64,000 nucleotides of DNA from Ilyonectria destructans (lineage: Eukaryota; Ascomycota; Sordariomycetes; Hypocreales; Nectriaceae). The stretch covers positions 1,860,001-1,924,000 of the forward strand of contig JAHEWK010000004.1 of assembly GCA_020740775.1 (NCBI GenBank), given 5' to 3'. The notes beneath the pieces were generated by a model, which searched no databases, was not told where the DNA came from, and worked only from the letters and a program-made list of their open reading frames with translations. Made by a program: the position numbers and the translations under genes. Positions 11,685-22,331 of this stretch are shown piece by piece; position 1 is the first letter of the stretch; every line of letters starts with the position of its first letter.

Positions 11685-11840
11685 CAACAACCTCGTCCAG
11701 AATTAGAGGGTGCAAAGACCCGCCACTTCGTCAAGTTGAGAGGCTATTCTTTAATCTTGGAAAACGACATCTTCTAACTGCCTGCAACACTTTAAGACAT
11801 CTTGGCTTCTGTGATACCTGACCTCATTATCCGCGCGGTC
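11685..11840. repeat. Diverged direct repeat, copy B
   Basis: Partner of the repeat at 11175-11310. The core CAAGTTGAGAGGC lies at 11732-11744. Both copies are preceded by GGCAAT(G/A)ACCTTG words. The order of conserved blocks is the same in both, which argues for an old duplication rather than chance. Confidence 0.6.
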
Positions 11841-12019
11841 CTCCACAAAGCAAAGAATTGCCCGAGCTATACGCCAAACAAAACAAACTGGCGTCACAAT
11901 ATCGAATGCGTATCCGATATCAATAAAGCAAATCTGCATATCTTTCATTTCTTCGAAAGCATAGGCTTCTAAGCCTTTTAAGATCCCCACTTAATAGGGC
12001 AACTTGTTTGAATACTAGG

Positions 12020-12228
12020 CAAAGGATTGCGTTTGTCATCTTTTGCTGCGATCTATTCCTTGACAACAGGAATAGGGTCGATGGGTAGGGAAATGGCTAC
12101 CCTCTCTCGCCAACGCTAACAAAGCGGCCTTCTCTGTCCGAACGAAGGCCAGGTCAATGCTGTGCATCGGCCCTGTCGCTGTCGTCAAGGAATAAGTCGC
12201 AGCTACAGATGACGAACGCAATCCTTTG
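12020..12228. repeat. Imperfect inverted repeat (64-bp arms, 81-bp spacer)
   Basis: The arm at 12020-12083 is the reverse complement of 12165-12228 at 54 of 64 positions. Seven of the ten mismatches are transitions. The spacer is 12084-12164. The structure could be a fold-back element or a pair of terminal repeats of a small deleted element; no coding sequence lies between the arms. Confidence 0.75.
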
Positions 12229-12654
12229 TCTGGTGTTCAGACAAGTGACCCTGTTTAGTGGGAATCTCGATAGACAGCAGGAGGGGACATTGGGGAATTT
12301 ACAATGTATTCGATTATTGTGGTTGGAAGATCTTTCTAGAATTGGAAGTCGGCCTCTTGACGATGAGAGATATCAGTCTATCTTACATTATATAGCTCAA
12401 GATGAGGCTATTATCTGCAGGAAGCAAGGTTGTTGTTTGTGGTTAATCATGTTGAAGATGGAAGTGGAATTGAAAGCGTGACGTCAAAGTAAGTGTGCAG
12501 CAACCGTACTGTGCGAGCTATTATATGCTCTGGTTCTGTGTGTAGTGCTAAATGTGTGATCCTATTGTTTGTAACTACCGCATGGCTTTGATCTATCTGA
12601 TAATATTGAGTAAAGTTAAAAAACCAAATACCGATAGGCAAGTCTTAGTTTATA

Positions 12655-14138
12655 TCACGCCTCAGGGGTCCAATCCCAGGCTTCAGCCATGAACATGGCT
12701 TTGGCCATCTTATCCACGTACATTGCCCCTTCGTACCGAAGCCGCTGGTCGTTGGCAATGGCCCTCGTAAATTCAAAAGCCTTGCCCGGGCTCTTGTCAT
12801 CGTTGACGTCACTATTCTCCCTTGCAGTTACCCACGAGACCTCAATCCGGCGTCGCTCCCAGTCAGCGTGGGGCAGTGCAATGACATTGGCTGACAGCAT
12901 GGTGCGCATGTACCCCATGATGGGCTCTAATCGTACTCTAAGACCACAGTTTGTGTGGTTCTTATCGACTTGGTAGTTAGGACACTGTTGAAGTGTCGAT
13001 AACAGCTCTTCGACCTCGACCATGGCCGTGTCCGGGATGGAGTCGAGGGATGTGGGACCAAAGTCGACAAGGAAGAGAAGGTTCTTGGCGAGGAAGAACT
13101 TGAGCATCTGGCCTAGTTGGAAGGAGTCACATGCAGCACTGGTATCGTAACCCAGTTTACATTGTCTCTCTCGAGACGAGAAGAGTGCAAGAAAGTGCCG
13201 TTGTACTGACGCGATAGTGTTCAGGATACACTCACGCCGGTACCGTAGCTCTTCTGTATTCATGTCAACACATTGTTACCTGCCAAGGGCCACCGATTCT
13301 TACCCTCAATCCCATCTGGTAGATTCCACCAGGCAGCGGTCAAATCCGAGTCGGCACCGGCATCGTGGAACTCACTCCACAGACTGGACCCTCGCAAGAT
13401 CAACTCCCGCGTCGCCTGGTGAAACCGCAGAGGTTGTCCCAGGAGCCACGCGACGAGGGCCTTTTGGCGAAGCGCTTGCTCCGTGTCTGTAGGCTTGCCG
13501 TCTTCACCTCGAAGCGGCTTCCCCGTTGTTAGAGGCCACTTGAACTTGAAGTCTGTGTTGAGGGCGCGGCCGACACCGCTGACGCAGTCGAAGCGGTCAG
13601 CCACAATAGCAAGCGTCGTGACATGCGATATGGTCGCCCGCGTTGTCTTGGGCGGCCGCTGGTGCATAATGTTCAAGATATCCTCCATGACATTCTCCCG
13701 ACTAGCCGCCTTGGTGGCCTCATCGTCGTCAGCGATGGGGATCCAGGGCAGGTCGCTTATATCCGCCTCGCTGGGCTTGATCTTCCTCTCAGCAAGCTTG
13801 TCATGTGCATCCGAGATGAGCCTAGCCTCTCGGAACTGCGAGTTTGAGAGCAAGTTTGAAAAGTACTTGGAGTGCTTCTTGAGTATCGCTAGACTCGTGC
13901 GATACGCCACCCGGACCTTGGGCTTCAATGCCGACGCAGGAGGCGGCTGAGTACCGGCTTTCCTGCTGGCAGCGAGCTGCGCCTTGCGGGTCCTATTCAG
14001 GGTAGCGGCGGAGGTTTCAAACGTCACGTCCAGGACGATATCGCCGGCAGGGTCGACATCTATGGTCCGGGGCAGATCGCTCGTAGAAGGCTCAGATGCA
14101 TCCGCATCGGCGGGTGCAGCAGCTGCAGACTCGCCCAT
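12655..14138 (-). CDS. BTB/POZ-like domain protein, function unknown
   Basis: Exons 14138-13304 and 13253-12655 with a 50-nt GT-AG intron give about 477 aa. Splicing joins LPDGIE to EELRYRREC and keeps frame. After an Ala/Ser-rich start, residues around 35-115 (DIVLDVTFE ... RVAYRTSLAILKKHSKYFSNLL) resemble the BTB fold as found in many fungal proteins that start with a description of a partly modified BTB core. The remainder is helical and carries no motif I recognise. Such proteins are common in Sordariomycetes and mostly uncharacterised; some BTB proteins are cullin-3 adaptors, but nothing here shows that. Downstream lies the repeat-rich desert. Confidence 0.75.
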
Positions 14139-15085
14139 TTTCCAGGAGAGGAGATTTCATAGACATGGAAGATCAGCCCAGACGCCGGCCACGGTGGTTC
14201 TCTGTATGTCGCGGGTTGCCGTGTGCTACGGCTGGTAGTAGGAGGCGGCTGATGTTGGAATCGAGAGCATCATCACCGCCTGTGCCATGACCACGAAGTC
14301 CACATCGGATGGAATAGATTCTCCACAGCGCGCGGGGGTACGTACCTCCGCGGGGCATGGAACGGGGCGGAGGGCGATCAGGCAAGGAAGGAGTGGAGGA
14401 GCAGCAGTGGGTCGTTGTTCCCTACAGGCTTCTGCGCAGCGTTGTATTAAGTTGTAGGGCCATAGAGCTTACAGAGAGTATCTGCACCCACTGCACGTCA
14501 CTGTAAGGCTCCCGCCAGCTGTCCACCAACTGCGGCTGCCTACAGGGCACAATCGGCGTCAGCTACAGACGTCGGCCTGAGCTTCAGCGACTGCGCCGAG
14601 AAGTCGGGCCCCTGAGTCCCGGACCCCGCGCCGTAAAATCACCGTTGGTTGCGCAAGCGGCGCTCATTGGCTGCGATGCCGGCTTCATGAGCCTAGCTAG
14701 CTGCGGCTCCACCCAGGAAATCGTTGTCCATTGTCGTCACCGTCAACCTCCAAGCGCCGCCAACCTCTTCTCCTCCACGGCGCTGCTCAGAGTGCTTCAG
14801 GAGGACCGTCGCATCGTTTGCAGAGGCCCCGAGGCGCCTCGATTGATCTGTGGCCCGTCTCTCACCGTCTTCGCTCCCGCAGCTCCGACCCGACGCACGT
14901 CCGCTTTTCCGCATCGCACATCGATCCGACGGCAACCCCCTTGCCGATTCTCCGCTCACACTCCTCACTCAACAACTTACCCTATGGCTCTGGATAGCGG
15001 CATCTGTGCAGCGCTTCCGTTTTGTCAGGGTCGCTGATGCCCGAGGCCACGGCTCTCCTGCTCCACGAAGCATTCACCATCGACC
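14139..15085. other. Divergent intergenic region (BTB gene / PP2C gene)
   Basis: About 950 bases between two divergent start codons. No gene is supported; it should hold both promoters. Pyrimidine-rich stretches near 14870-15080 probably form the PP2C 5' leader. Confidence 0.5.
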
Positions 15086-17053
15086 ATGGCCCCGTTCGCG
15101 CGTCCCTCGGTAGGATTCGCGACCATCCTTGCGGCTCGGATTCCGAACCGGACCTCTCAACTTTGTGCGGCCTCTAGTTCTCTCAACGCCCGTTTGGGCC
15201 GACACAATGCCAGTCCCTGTGCGATCCGCCGGTTGCAAACCGTCTCAAAAGCGAGCCTGCTCCCGCCATCCCCGATAACCCGTGCGACACTCACAGACTC
15301 GTCTGTTGAGCCATCTTCGTCACGAAGCCGCAAACGACCGCTCTGTCTGACCAACAGGCTCACCCCGCGATGCATTGCGGTGCGGACGCGGCGGAATTTT
15401 CATACCTATTTCGTCACCCATCTTCCGTCATCTTCCGTCCACCCCGATTCTCGTCTATCGCGAGGCCCCGGCCACAAGTTGCCGCGCGATGCCTCGACCC
15501 CTCACACTCCGAGTCCGGGGTCCGCTCCCGCCGTCGCCCCACCCTACATTCCGTCCACTCGAGACCTGACCGTTGTGCGCATTCCCATGCGCCGCGCCAA
15601 GCACCACCTTGGCGTTGCAACAGATCGAGGAAGGCGTCCGTACAATGAGGACAGGGACCAGGCCGGCACAATCAGCCTCCCGGCGTTCGCCAAGAGAGCT
15701 CCTCGGAGTGTGCAGCAGAAACCCGGAGAGGCCACCCCTGCGGACAGCGCCCTGGGAGACCCTCAGGTCTTCTACTTTGGCGTCTTTGATGGTCATGGAG
15801 GAACACAATGTGCTGAATTTATCCGGGAGGAGCTGCCTGGCTACATTGAGAATGCCTCAAAGGAATTTGGTCTCCAAAGCAGCCTGCGCAAGACGAAACC
15901 TGGCCGAGAGCACTCCCAATACCGATCACCACCCAAGGCCCCATCTATAAAGGACACTGCCGAACCCGTGCAAATGAAGGGCCCCGAGGAGGTAAAGAAA
16001 TCCATACCACCGACGAATCCTGGTGCCATCGTAGTGAAGCCAGTCCATGGAGAACCAATCCACAGCGCAGTCTCACCACCCGCCGAAGTCACGGATCACG
16101 CGAAAGCCATCCAGCTCGAGAAGGACTTGGTCAAGGAGTATAAAGACACCATTGGCGGTTACTTTAGGCGCTTCTACCCTGAGCACTTCGTCCTGTCGAA
16201 AGACGGCCCCAAAGAGGACGGCGACATCACGATCGAATCTGTCCTGACCTATGCCTTCCTGCGTGCCGACCTTGATTTTGTGTCGGCCCAGGCCCAAAAG
16301 GTAGACCCCGACGACTCCCGGGTGAGCGATATCCCGCTGAACAACGACGAGATCCTAGGTGTTCCCCACGCGACACCCTCGGGACATGGAATCGGCGGCA
16401 ACACGCGCTTCAAGGGCGGCTCGACAGCGTCCATCGCCCTCATCTCCACGCCGACCGCCGCGCCCTTCTGGCACCCAGCCGCGCAATCGACCCTCCTCTG
16501 CGCCCATGTCGGCGATAGTCGCATCCTCCTCTGTGACACGGCCACCGGCCTCGCACAGCCGCTCACGTCGGACCACCACCCGAGCAACCCCACCGAGACG
16601 CGCCGTCTCCGCCGATACGCCCCCGCCGGGTCCATGGTGTCGGGCGACAGCTTCGGCGAGGAGCGCATCGCCGGCCTCGCCAACAGCCGCGCCTTTGGCG
16701 ACATGAAGAGCAAGCGCATCGGCGTCTCCGCCGAGCCCGAAATCACCCGCGTGGAAATGGGCCCGGCCGAATACTCGTTCCTTGTCCTCATGTCCGACGG
16801 CATCTCCGGCACCCTCAGCGACCAGGAGATCGTCGACGTCGTCAAGGAGGCCCGAACCCCGGAGGAGGGCGCCCGCAGCGTCGTTGCTTACGCCACCGAG
16901 GTCTCCTCCGACGGCGACAACGCGACGTGCCAAGTCGTCCGCCTCGGTGGCTGGGAGCGCCGCTCCGAAGGCGGCCTCGGTAGCTTGGGGACCAAGGAAC
17001 TTCGCGATATGCGTAGAACTGAGTCGTTGGATCCCAGACGTGGGAAGCAGTGA
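15086..17053 (+). CDS. PP2C-type Ser/Thr protein phosphatase, probably mitochondrial (Ptc6-like)
   Basis: Metal-dependent protein phosphatase of 655 aa encoded by one exon. The PP2C motifs occur in order: GVATDRGRRPYNEDRDQAG (about residue 175), FGVFDGHGG (about 230), GGSTASIALIS, CAHVGDSRILL, LTSDHHPSNPTETRR, ANSRAFGDMKSK, VLMSDGISGTLSDQEIVDVV and GDNATCQVVRL. The Asp residues of DGH, SDG and GDN are the metal ligands. The first 60 or so residues are rich in Arg and Ser and lack acidic residues, as in a mitochondrial presequence. The NED start and GSTASI motif are closest to the yeast Ptc6/Aup1 class; that subclass is an inference. A roughly 180-residue insertion separates DGHGG from GSTASI. 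Confidence 0.88.
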   Translation: MAPFARPSVGFATILAARIPNRTSQLCAASSSLNARLGRHNASPCAIRRLQTVSKASLLPPSPITRATLTDSSVEPSSSRSRKRPLCLTNRLTPRCIAVRTRRNFHTYFVTHLPSSSVHPDSRLSRGPGHKLPRDASTPHTPSPGSAPAVAPPYIPSTRDLTVVRIPMRRAKHHLGVATDRGRRPYNEDRDQAGTISLPAFAKRAPRSVQQKPGEATPADSALGDPQVFYFGVFDGHGGTQCAEFIREELPGYIENASKEFGLQSSLRKTKPGREHSQYRSPPKAPSIKDTAEPVQMKGPEEVKKSIPPTNPGAIVVKPVHGEPIHSAVSPPAEVTDHAKAIQLEKDLVKEYKDTIGGYFRRFYPEHFVLSKDGPKEDGDITIESVLTYAFLRADLDFVSAQAQKVDPDDSRVSDIPLNNDEILGVPHATPSGHGIGGNTRFKGGSTASIALISTPTAAPFWHPAAQSTLLCAHVGDSRILLCDTATGLAQPLTSDHHPSNPTETRRLRRYAPAGSMVSGDSFGEERIAGLANSRAFGDMKSKRIGVSAEPEITRVEMGPAEYSFLVLMSDGISGTLSDQEIVDVVKEARTPEEGARSVVAYATEVSSDGDNATCQVVRLGGWERRSEGGLGSLGTKELRDMRRTESLDPRRGKQ

Positions 17054-17576
17054 TGAGATGGCCATCGCCGCAGCGGAAGCAGTCGAAAGGCGCCTAACCA
17101 AAAAAGAAAAAAACCACAACTAAATCCTTTCTAGATCGGGCATTGGGTCTCCTCTGGACAACAAACCCGGGGATTCCTACACGAGCGTATAGCGTGTGTC
17201 GTATATTCTAGCATTTTCTTTTATTTGCCTCTACTTGTCTGTACAGCATGGGATCGGGAGTTAGGAGCGAAAACCACAGCGTGCGGCTCAGGGGAAGGTC
17301 GAGAGCTTTAAGAGAGACATATCTGCCTGTTCAGATTTTGGAGAGCCATTCACCAGGTTGAGCTTGTGACATTTTATCATGTACGAGGTGTGACTTATTT
17401 GTTTTCATAGACAAACTTGACAATTGAATACCCTCCTCTGGAAATTTCTCTTTGTGCTGGGTATCGTAGAAGCCGTTTACTCATCATCCAAGACCCGATA
17501 CCAACCTGACGATCATGATACTCCCATGTCCACAATGTCAAGACGAACTGACGCACTTTATGCGAAGCCTATGTAC
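17054..17576. other. Convergent spacer (PP2C / het-c 3' ends)
   Basis: About 520 AT-rich bases between convergent genes, without a supported frame; presumed 3' UTRs. Confidence 0.5.
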
Positions 17577-20268
17577 TTACTGTCGGCGTCCCTGACCAGG
17601 ATACTGATTCCAAGACGGGGGATCCTGGTTGGGAGGCTGCTGCCCGTATGGAGGCTGCTGTCCGTATGGAGGCTGCTGCCCATATGGAGGTTGTTGTCCA
17701 TACGGAGGCTGCTGTCCATACGGAGGCTGTTGTCCATACGGAGGCTGTTGTCCATACGACTGCTGCCCATACGGAGGACTCTGGGGAGGAGGGGCTCCAT
17801 ATTCCGGGCCTCCGTATCCTGGTCCTCCGTATCCCGGTCCGCCGTACTGTTGAGGGGGAGGAGGTCCCTGGGGGGCCCATTGTCCCGGCGAAGGCGCACC
17901 GTAACCCTGAGGTGGGCCTTGGGGACGGCCGCCGTAGCCACCGTATTGGGACTGCTGTGGAGGAGCGTTGTACCCGCCTTGGGAGGGGCCTTGTTGCGAG
18001 TAGCCGCCGTCAGAAGAGCCATACGAAGGGTTTTGGCCGTATTCGAAGGATGCGTTGCTGGGCGGCGCGGGCTTGCTTGATAGGTATCCCGAGGAAGGGT
18101 CGCCGTCCTTGCCCTCCATGGCACTGAGGTCGCGGGTGCTGATCTGAGACCACAGCCCGCCAGCAACCTTGCCGTGACCGCCAAAGCTGGTGTGGGAATG
18201 ACCACAAGCGCCACTAGCGCCGACACTTCGCTTGTCATTCGATTTAAGGACGTGGTTCTTGTGGTTCTTGACAGACTCGGAGGAGAGGAGGTGGGCGAGC
18301 TCGTGGCGGCGAGGGTGCTCGTCGGCCCACTTCTTGACAGTGGCGTACATGTCACGCTGGATCTCAACATTGTTGCTTCGAGCAGCCGGGTGGTGAAATG
18401 CGCGGATCACATCGTTGACGACTTCGTCAACGGGAACCGACGGGTTCTCCCAAGCATATAGAATTCGACTAGTGCTGGTCAGTAACTACTTTTTTCTGTA
18501 CGGGTGATATCTGTGTAAAACTCACGGGACAACGTATTGAAGAATCGTGGCGGCGATGCGACCAGCACACGAGTTCAGGATATTTGTGAAGTGATCCTTG
18601 GACAGCATGGAGTGAGTGGGATCAGAGCATCGAGGGTTCTCCCAGGGCTCTAACTGAGACTTGGCGCTGGCGCTGATCACGCCGGAAGAGCCATCCTTCA
18701 AGGCCTTGGAGACTTGCGTAATGATGGGCCTGATGAAAGGGGCGAGAAGGCCGAGGATAAAGGCCGTCAGAGTCTCACTGATTTTCTCCAGAAGGCTCTC
18801 TAGACCGGGAACCTTGGCGATGCCCCGGCTGATGGCCTTGACGACCTTGTCTCGGAACTCGAGGATGGGGTAGATTTGGCCTGATACCTTGACAGGGTCA
18901 AAGTTGGGGCTCATACCAGGAACAACGTTCGCATTGTCGCGGCTAAGGTCGCGGCTCGCTTGGCGGTTGTTCTGTTGTTCCTGAGCTTCAGAAGCAGCCT
19001 GAAGGCTCCTTGCCTGAGAAGCGAATCCGTCGCCGACACCGGGCAGGTTGCCCACCAGAGAGATGAAGTTGGTTGGCGCGGAGAATCCGAAGAAGCCTCG
19101 GGAAGAAGTGGCGCCGCCGGAAGAGCCTTCGGCGTTCTTGAGGGCGATGTCGACCTCATCGACTTCAGCCTGGGTGAAGGCGTCTGTTGCTTCTCCAATG
19201 ACGGAGTGCAGGAAATCTACGGCTCCAAAAGTGCCAGTGACGAGAGGGTAGACGTGCTTGCCGTTGAGATTGATCTCGGTCCTTGTTCCACAATGAGTAA
19301 AGACGGAGTTGTAGCCAAGCTCGCGCAGGGCAAGCTCGCAATAGTTGCTGTGAGCACTGAAATCCTCCATGCAGTGCAGAGCTTGTCCCAAGCATCGAAG
19401 GGCCTCACAGAGGTCCTCTTCTCGCCCTTGTTTGGAGCCGCTGGTGTAAAGTCGACCAAAGTGGATGGATCTAGCGAAGCTGTAACGGAGATAACTGGTG
19501 CTAGTTGCCCACTGGCCACTCTCGTTGGCAATGTAGTTCTTCATTCCTGTTCGAGGATCGATCTCCGTCTCGATTGGTTCAACAGGGCCGCGAAGTCGAG
19601 GATCGAAGGTACGGGCATCGAGGCCGTCTCCGTAGCCGAGGGGGTTGTCGATGTGTTCCTCTGGGCGATAGACACCCAGACGCTCTTCGGTCACTTCAAA
19701 TTCCTCGGTAGCATAGCCAAAGGCCATGAAGGACATGACCCAAACCTTCGCCTGGTTAACTTGACTGAAAGATCGAGGGTGCGACAGGAAGGGGAGGACA
19801 AGGGCCTTACCAAGATACGAATGGTTGCGGCATTGACGCCCTTCAGACTGCCGACGTCGACAGCCTGGGAGTAGTCTCGCAGCCAATTGCCAAAGTAGGT
19901 GCGCTTAATTAACATGGAAGTCCATTTCTTGCCGTGAAGAAACGCGATGGTCTCGAGAATATCTTCGATATCTATCGCGGCGCGATCGATGTCAGCATGG
20001 TGCGTTTTTGGGCGCTTTGGAGGGGGGGAGAGGAGGGGGGTAGATTGTTGAGATACGGACCTCCGTGACGCCAATTGTGACCTTCGACCTAAATCGCGCG
20101 CGCGTCAACAACGAGAAGAGCTCTGAGCGAGCACTGTAGAACAAGACGGACCTGAGAGATGGAGGGGATATTTCCGGCGCCAAAGGCTGAGGCTTGACCG
20201 GGAAGCAGGATGAGGCACACTGCGAATAGCAGCAGCCAGGAACCCCGCGGCAAGGAAAATGACGGCAT
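17577..20268 (-). CDS. het-c: HET-C heterokaryon incompatibility protein homologue
   Basis: Homologue of Neurospora HET-C, a secreted or membrane-associated protein whose allelic variants trigger vegetative incompatibility. Minus-strand exons are 20268-20152, 20088-20061, 19971-19811, 19745-18526 and 18468-17577, giving about 805 aa. The start opens a signal peptide (LPRGSWLLLFAVCLILLPGQ, then ASAFGAGNI). The family signature follows: VEGHNWRHGDIED, YFGNWLRDYSQAVDVG, EEFEVTEERLGVYRPEEHIDN, DPRTGMKNYIANE and CMEDFSAHSNYCELAL. Exon 2 is only 28 nt. For exon 4 the acceptor at 19746 (AAG) fits the family better than the CAG six bases upstream; both are in frame. The C-terminus is low complexity, rich in Gly, Tyr, Pro and Gln, ending in seven YGQQPP repeats. 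A GTAAGT overlaps the stop codon, so a further intron cannot be wholly excluded. Confidence 0.93.
17632..17757. repeat. 18-bp coding tandem repeat in het-c (7 copies)
   Basis: Seven consecutive 18-base units, on the plus strand GGAGGCTGYTGYCCRTAY, encode the YGQQPP repeats at the HET-C C-terminus. Differences between units are mostly at synonymous third positions, indicating selection for the peptide. Such arrays change length easily. Confidence 0.9.
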
Positions 20269-22331
20269 GACGCAGCCCTATAGCACGGACGGTGGCAGAT
20301 AGGCAGCAAGCAAGCGGGGTTCGAGTCCAGTAAATCAGCGGTCGCAGTGGTCGCAGACAACGCAGCGCAGCGGAAGGGGATCGGATTGCGAAAGGGAGGG
20401 AGGGCAAACGTTCGGAGGTAAGAATCGGGAGCGGGAGGGAGAGGAAAAGGGAAAACAAATGTAGTCAGTCGCACGAGCGAGGGCTTCAGCTAGACTGGGT
20501 GCCATTTGATGACGGGATTGTTGTGGCTGACCTGCACCGCGCCCATATTTGCTTTAGTTTAGGTTCTTGGCCCGGCGGTTGGGCGGTTGGGCGGCGGTAA
20601 TAGGGCGGTGCTTGCGCTGCAGAGCAGGAGGAGTGCCCCGCCAGGCCTCCAAGGCTCAGAGGTTCACAGGGCCAACTCAGCTCAAGCGTCTAGGCCCCCG
20701 CGCGGCTCTAGGTTGCAGCGCAGCAGCAGTCTTAGCTAAGCTAAGAAAGGACGGGTTTGGTCATCTCTCTCGCTGGGTTGCTTTGGGCTACTTGGTTAAG
20801 TTACAAAGGGAGCTGATACCGGAAAAGGAAACACTGATTACTCCAGTTTGAGCACTCCATCAACCGAGGCACTATGGTCAGGATTCGGGATGCTCGTCAT
20901 CGGCGACTTATTCTTTGTCAGGTCAGAATACAGTGAGGCATGATCTGGAGTCGAAGGGGATCCATTGCCTTGGCTCTCAGTGGTGGATGCGATCTAGTGA
21001 TTACTTGCACCCACCGACCTCGACTGCCATTAACTTTGAGGTCAATCGCTGAGAGATTGGCTGCTACTTGACCGCGGTGAGTGGCGATATCACAAGCTTA
21101 CGAGCTCTCTCCACTGGCACACACACAGGAACATGTTTCCACCAAGGTTACTAAGCATCTAATTAGACCAGGCCGTCTGGTTGGCGGGAAACTAGCATAT
21201 GCCTGTTGCCTGTGTCACCACGCCTGCCAAGCAGCTCGACCATGGTGGCTTGGAGTGATACGGTGCAAGTCAAGGCGAGCTGCGCCGATAGACCGACAGC
21301 ACCAGCCAATGCAGGCGTCCGCTGCGGCCTGCCAGGTACGCGGTGGGCTGATGACCGCCTAGGATCCGACCCCGAGTATCAAGTCACTGCAGGATACTTG
21401 CGCAGATCTCCTTGCAACAAATTTCGTGGCATGGAGTCTTTGACCGTTGGAGGTTGAAGACCGACCCGGCACCTCCGAGAACCCCGGCACCGACGCACGT
21501 TCCCACGCATCCCCACTTTGACACCTCAAAAACACTCGCCTTGCTCTCAGTATTCCTTACTCAGCTCCCCTCGGCTCTTGGACTTTCCGATGGGGCCAGT
21601 TTTTGATTTTGTTTAATCACGTCAAAACCCGCTGGGCCTTCTGGATTCGCTGGCGCATGAATTGACAATTGATTAATTACAGTGGCAAGGCCGCCAAGTT
21701 CCAACACAGACCCCAAACCCTAGCTAAAGAGGCATCTAACCGCAAGTGCGCGCGGCCTCCCGAAGCCCCCTTTCGCCACGTCGTAGCCTAAACCATCAGA
21801 TTAGACCACCTCCGAGGCTGCCATTTCTCTGCGACAAGGGCCATGGGCTATAGAGGCTATGAGGCCATGAGACTAATCGCCGTTCTCTCATTGGAATATA
21901 CTGTTAATCATCCTGCTGCTCTTCCCGGCAATTCCCATACTCTCGGACCTTTCGAACCCGTAGCTACCATCCGTGTGGCCTGTTCTGTGGTCATTATAGC
22001 GCCACCTGGTCGCTAACACGGAAGGGGAGGATCCTCATTAAAAAAAATCCCCCCAAACCCCTGCCGGCCGTCCCGCCCTTCCGCTCCTTCATGCCCATCC
22101 ATTGTCATTATAACTTCCCAAGAGCTGGCGCCCAACTCTTTTCTTCTGTTTCAATCGCTGTCTGCCCAGCGTTCTTCTGTCCCTCCTCTCCGTGCTTGCA
22201 TCGTCCTTTCCCCGGCGCCGAAGTGCCAGCTTCTCCCGGTCGCGTCCTGTTTCAACGTCGCATGCAATTGCTTCCGCGTCCATCTCCGTCCGACTGCTCC
22301 GACTGACGCCCCTCCCACCGCTATCTCAACC
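20269..22331. other. 2-kb divergent intergenic region (het-c / fatty-acid hydroxylase)
   Basis: No gene supported. It should hold both promoters. Pyrimidine-rich sequence at 22040-22330 is likely the hydroxylase 5' leader. A GGGGTTCGAGTCC string near 20314 resembles a tRNA T-arm but lacks the rest of a tRNA. Confidence 0.5.

Larger units (their letters stand above)
10111..12654. other. AT-richer gene desert with decayed repeats
   Basis: No supported gene. The stretch is richer in A and T than its surroundings. It contains a diverged direct repeat (about 11175-11310 and 11685-11840), several copies of GGCAATGACCTTG-like words, and an imperfect inverted repeat (12020-12083 and 12165-12228). 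These look like remains of repetitive elements that have lost coding capacity, perhaps with repeat-induced point mutation. No transposase or reverse transcriptase motif can be read. Confidence 0.55.

Noticed and set aside
12595..12603. Isolated ATCTGATAA (and TTATCTGAT at 61992-62000)
   Set aside because: Perfect SreA-type matches, but not near the start of any supported iron gene; about one match per window is expected by chance.
18960..19874. 304-codon frame on the plus strand
   Set aside because: Antisense to the conserved HET-C core; an artefact of codon bias on the opposite strand.
20308..20326. GGGGTTCGAGTCC, resembling a tRNA T-arm
   Set aside because: No acceptor stem, D-arm or anticodon arm can be built around it on either strand.
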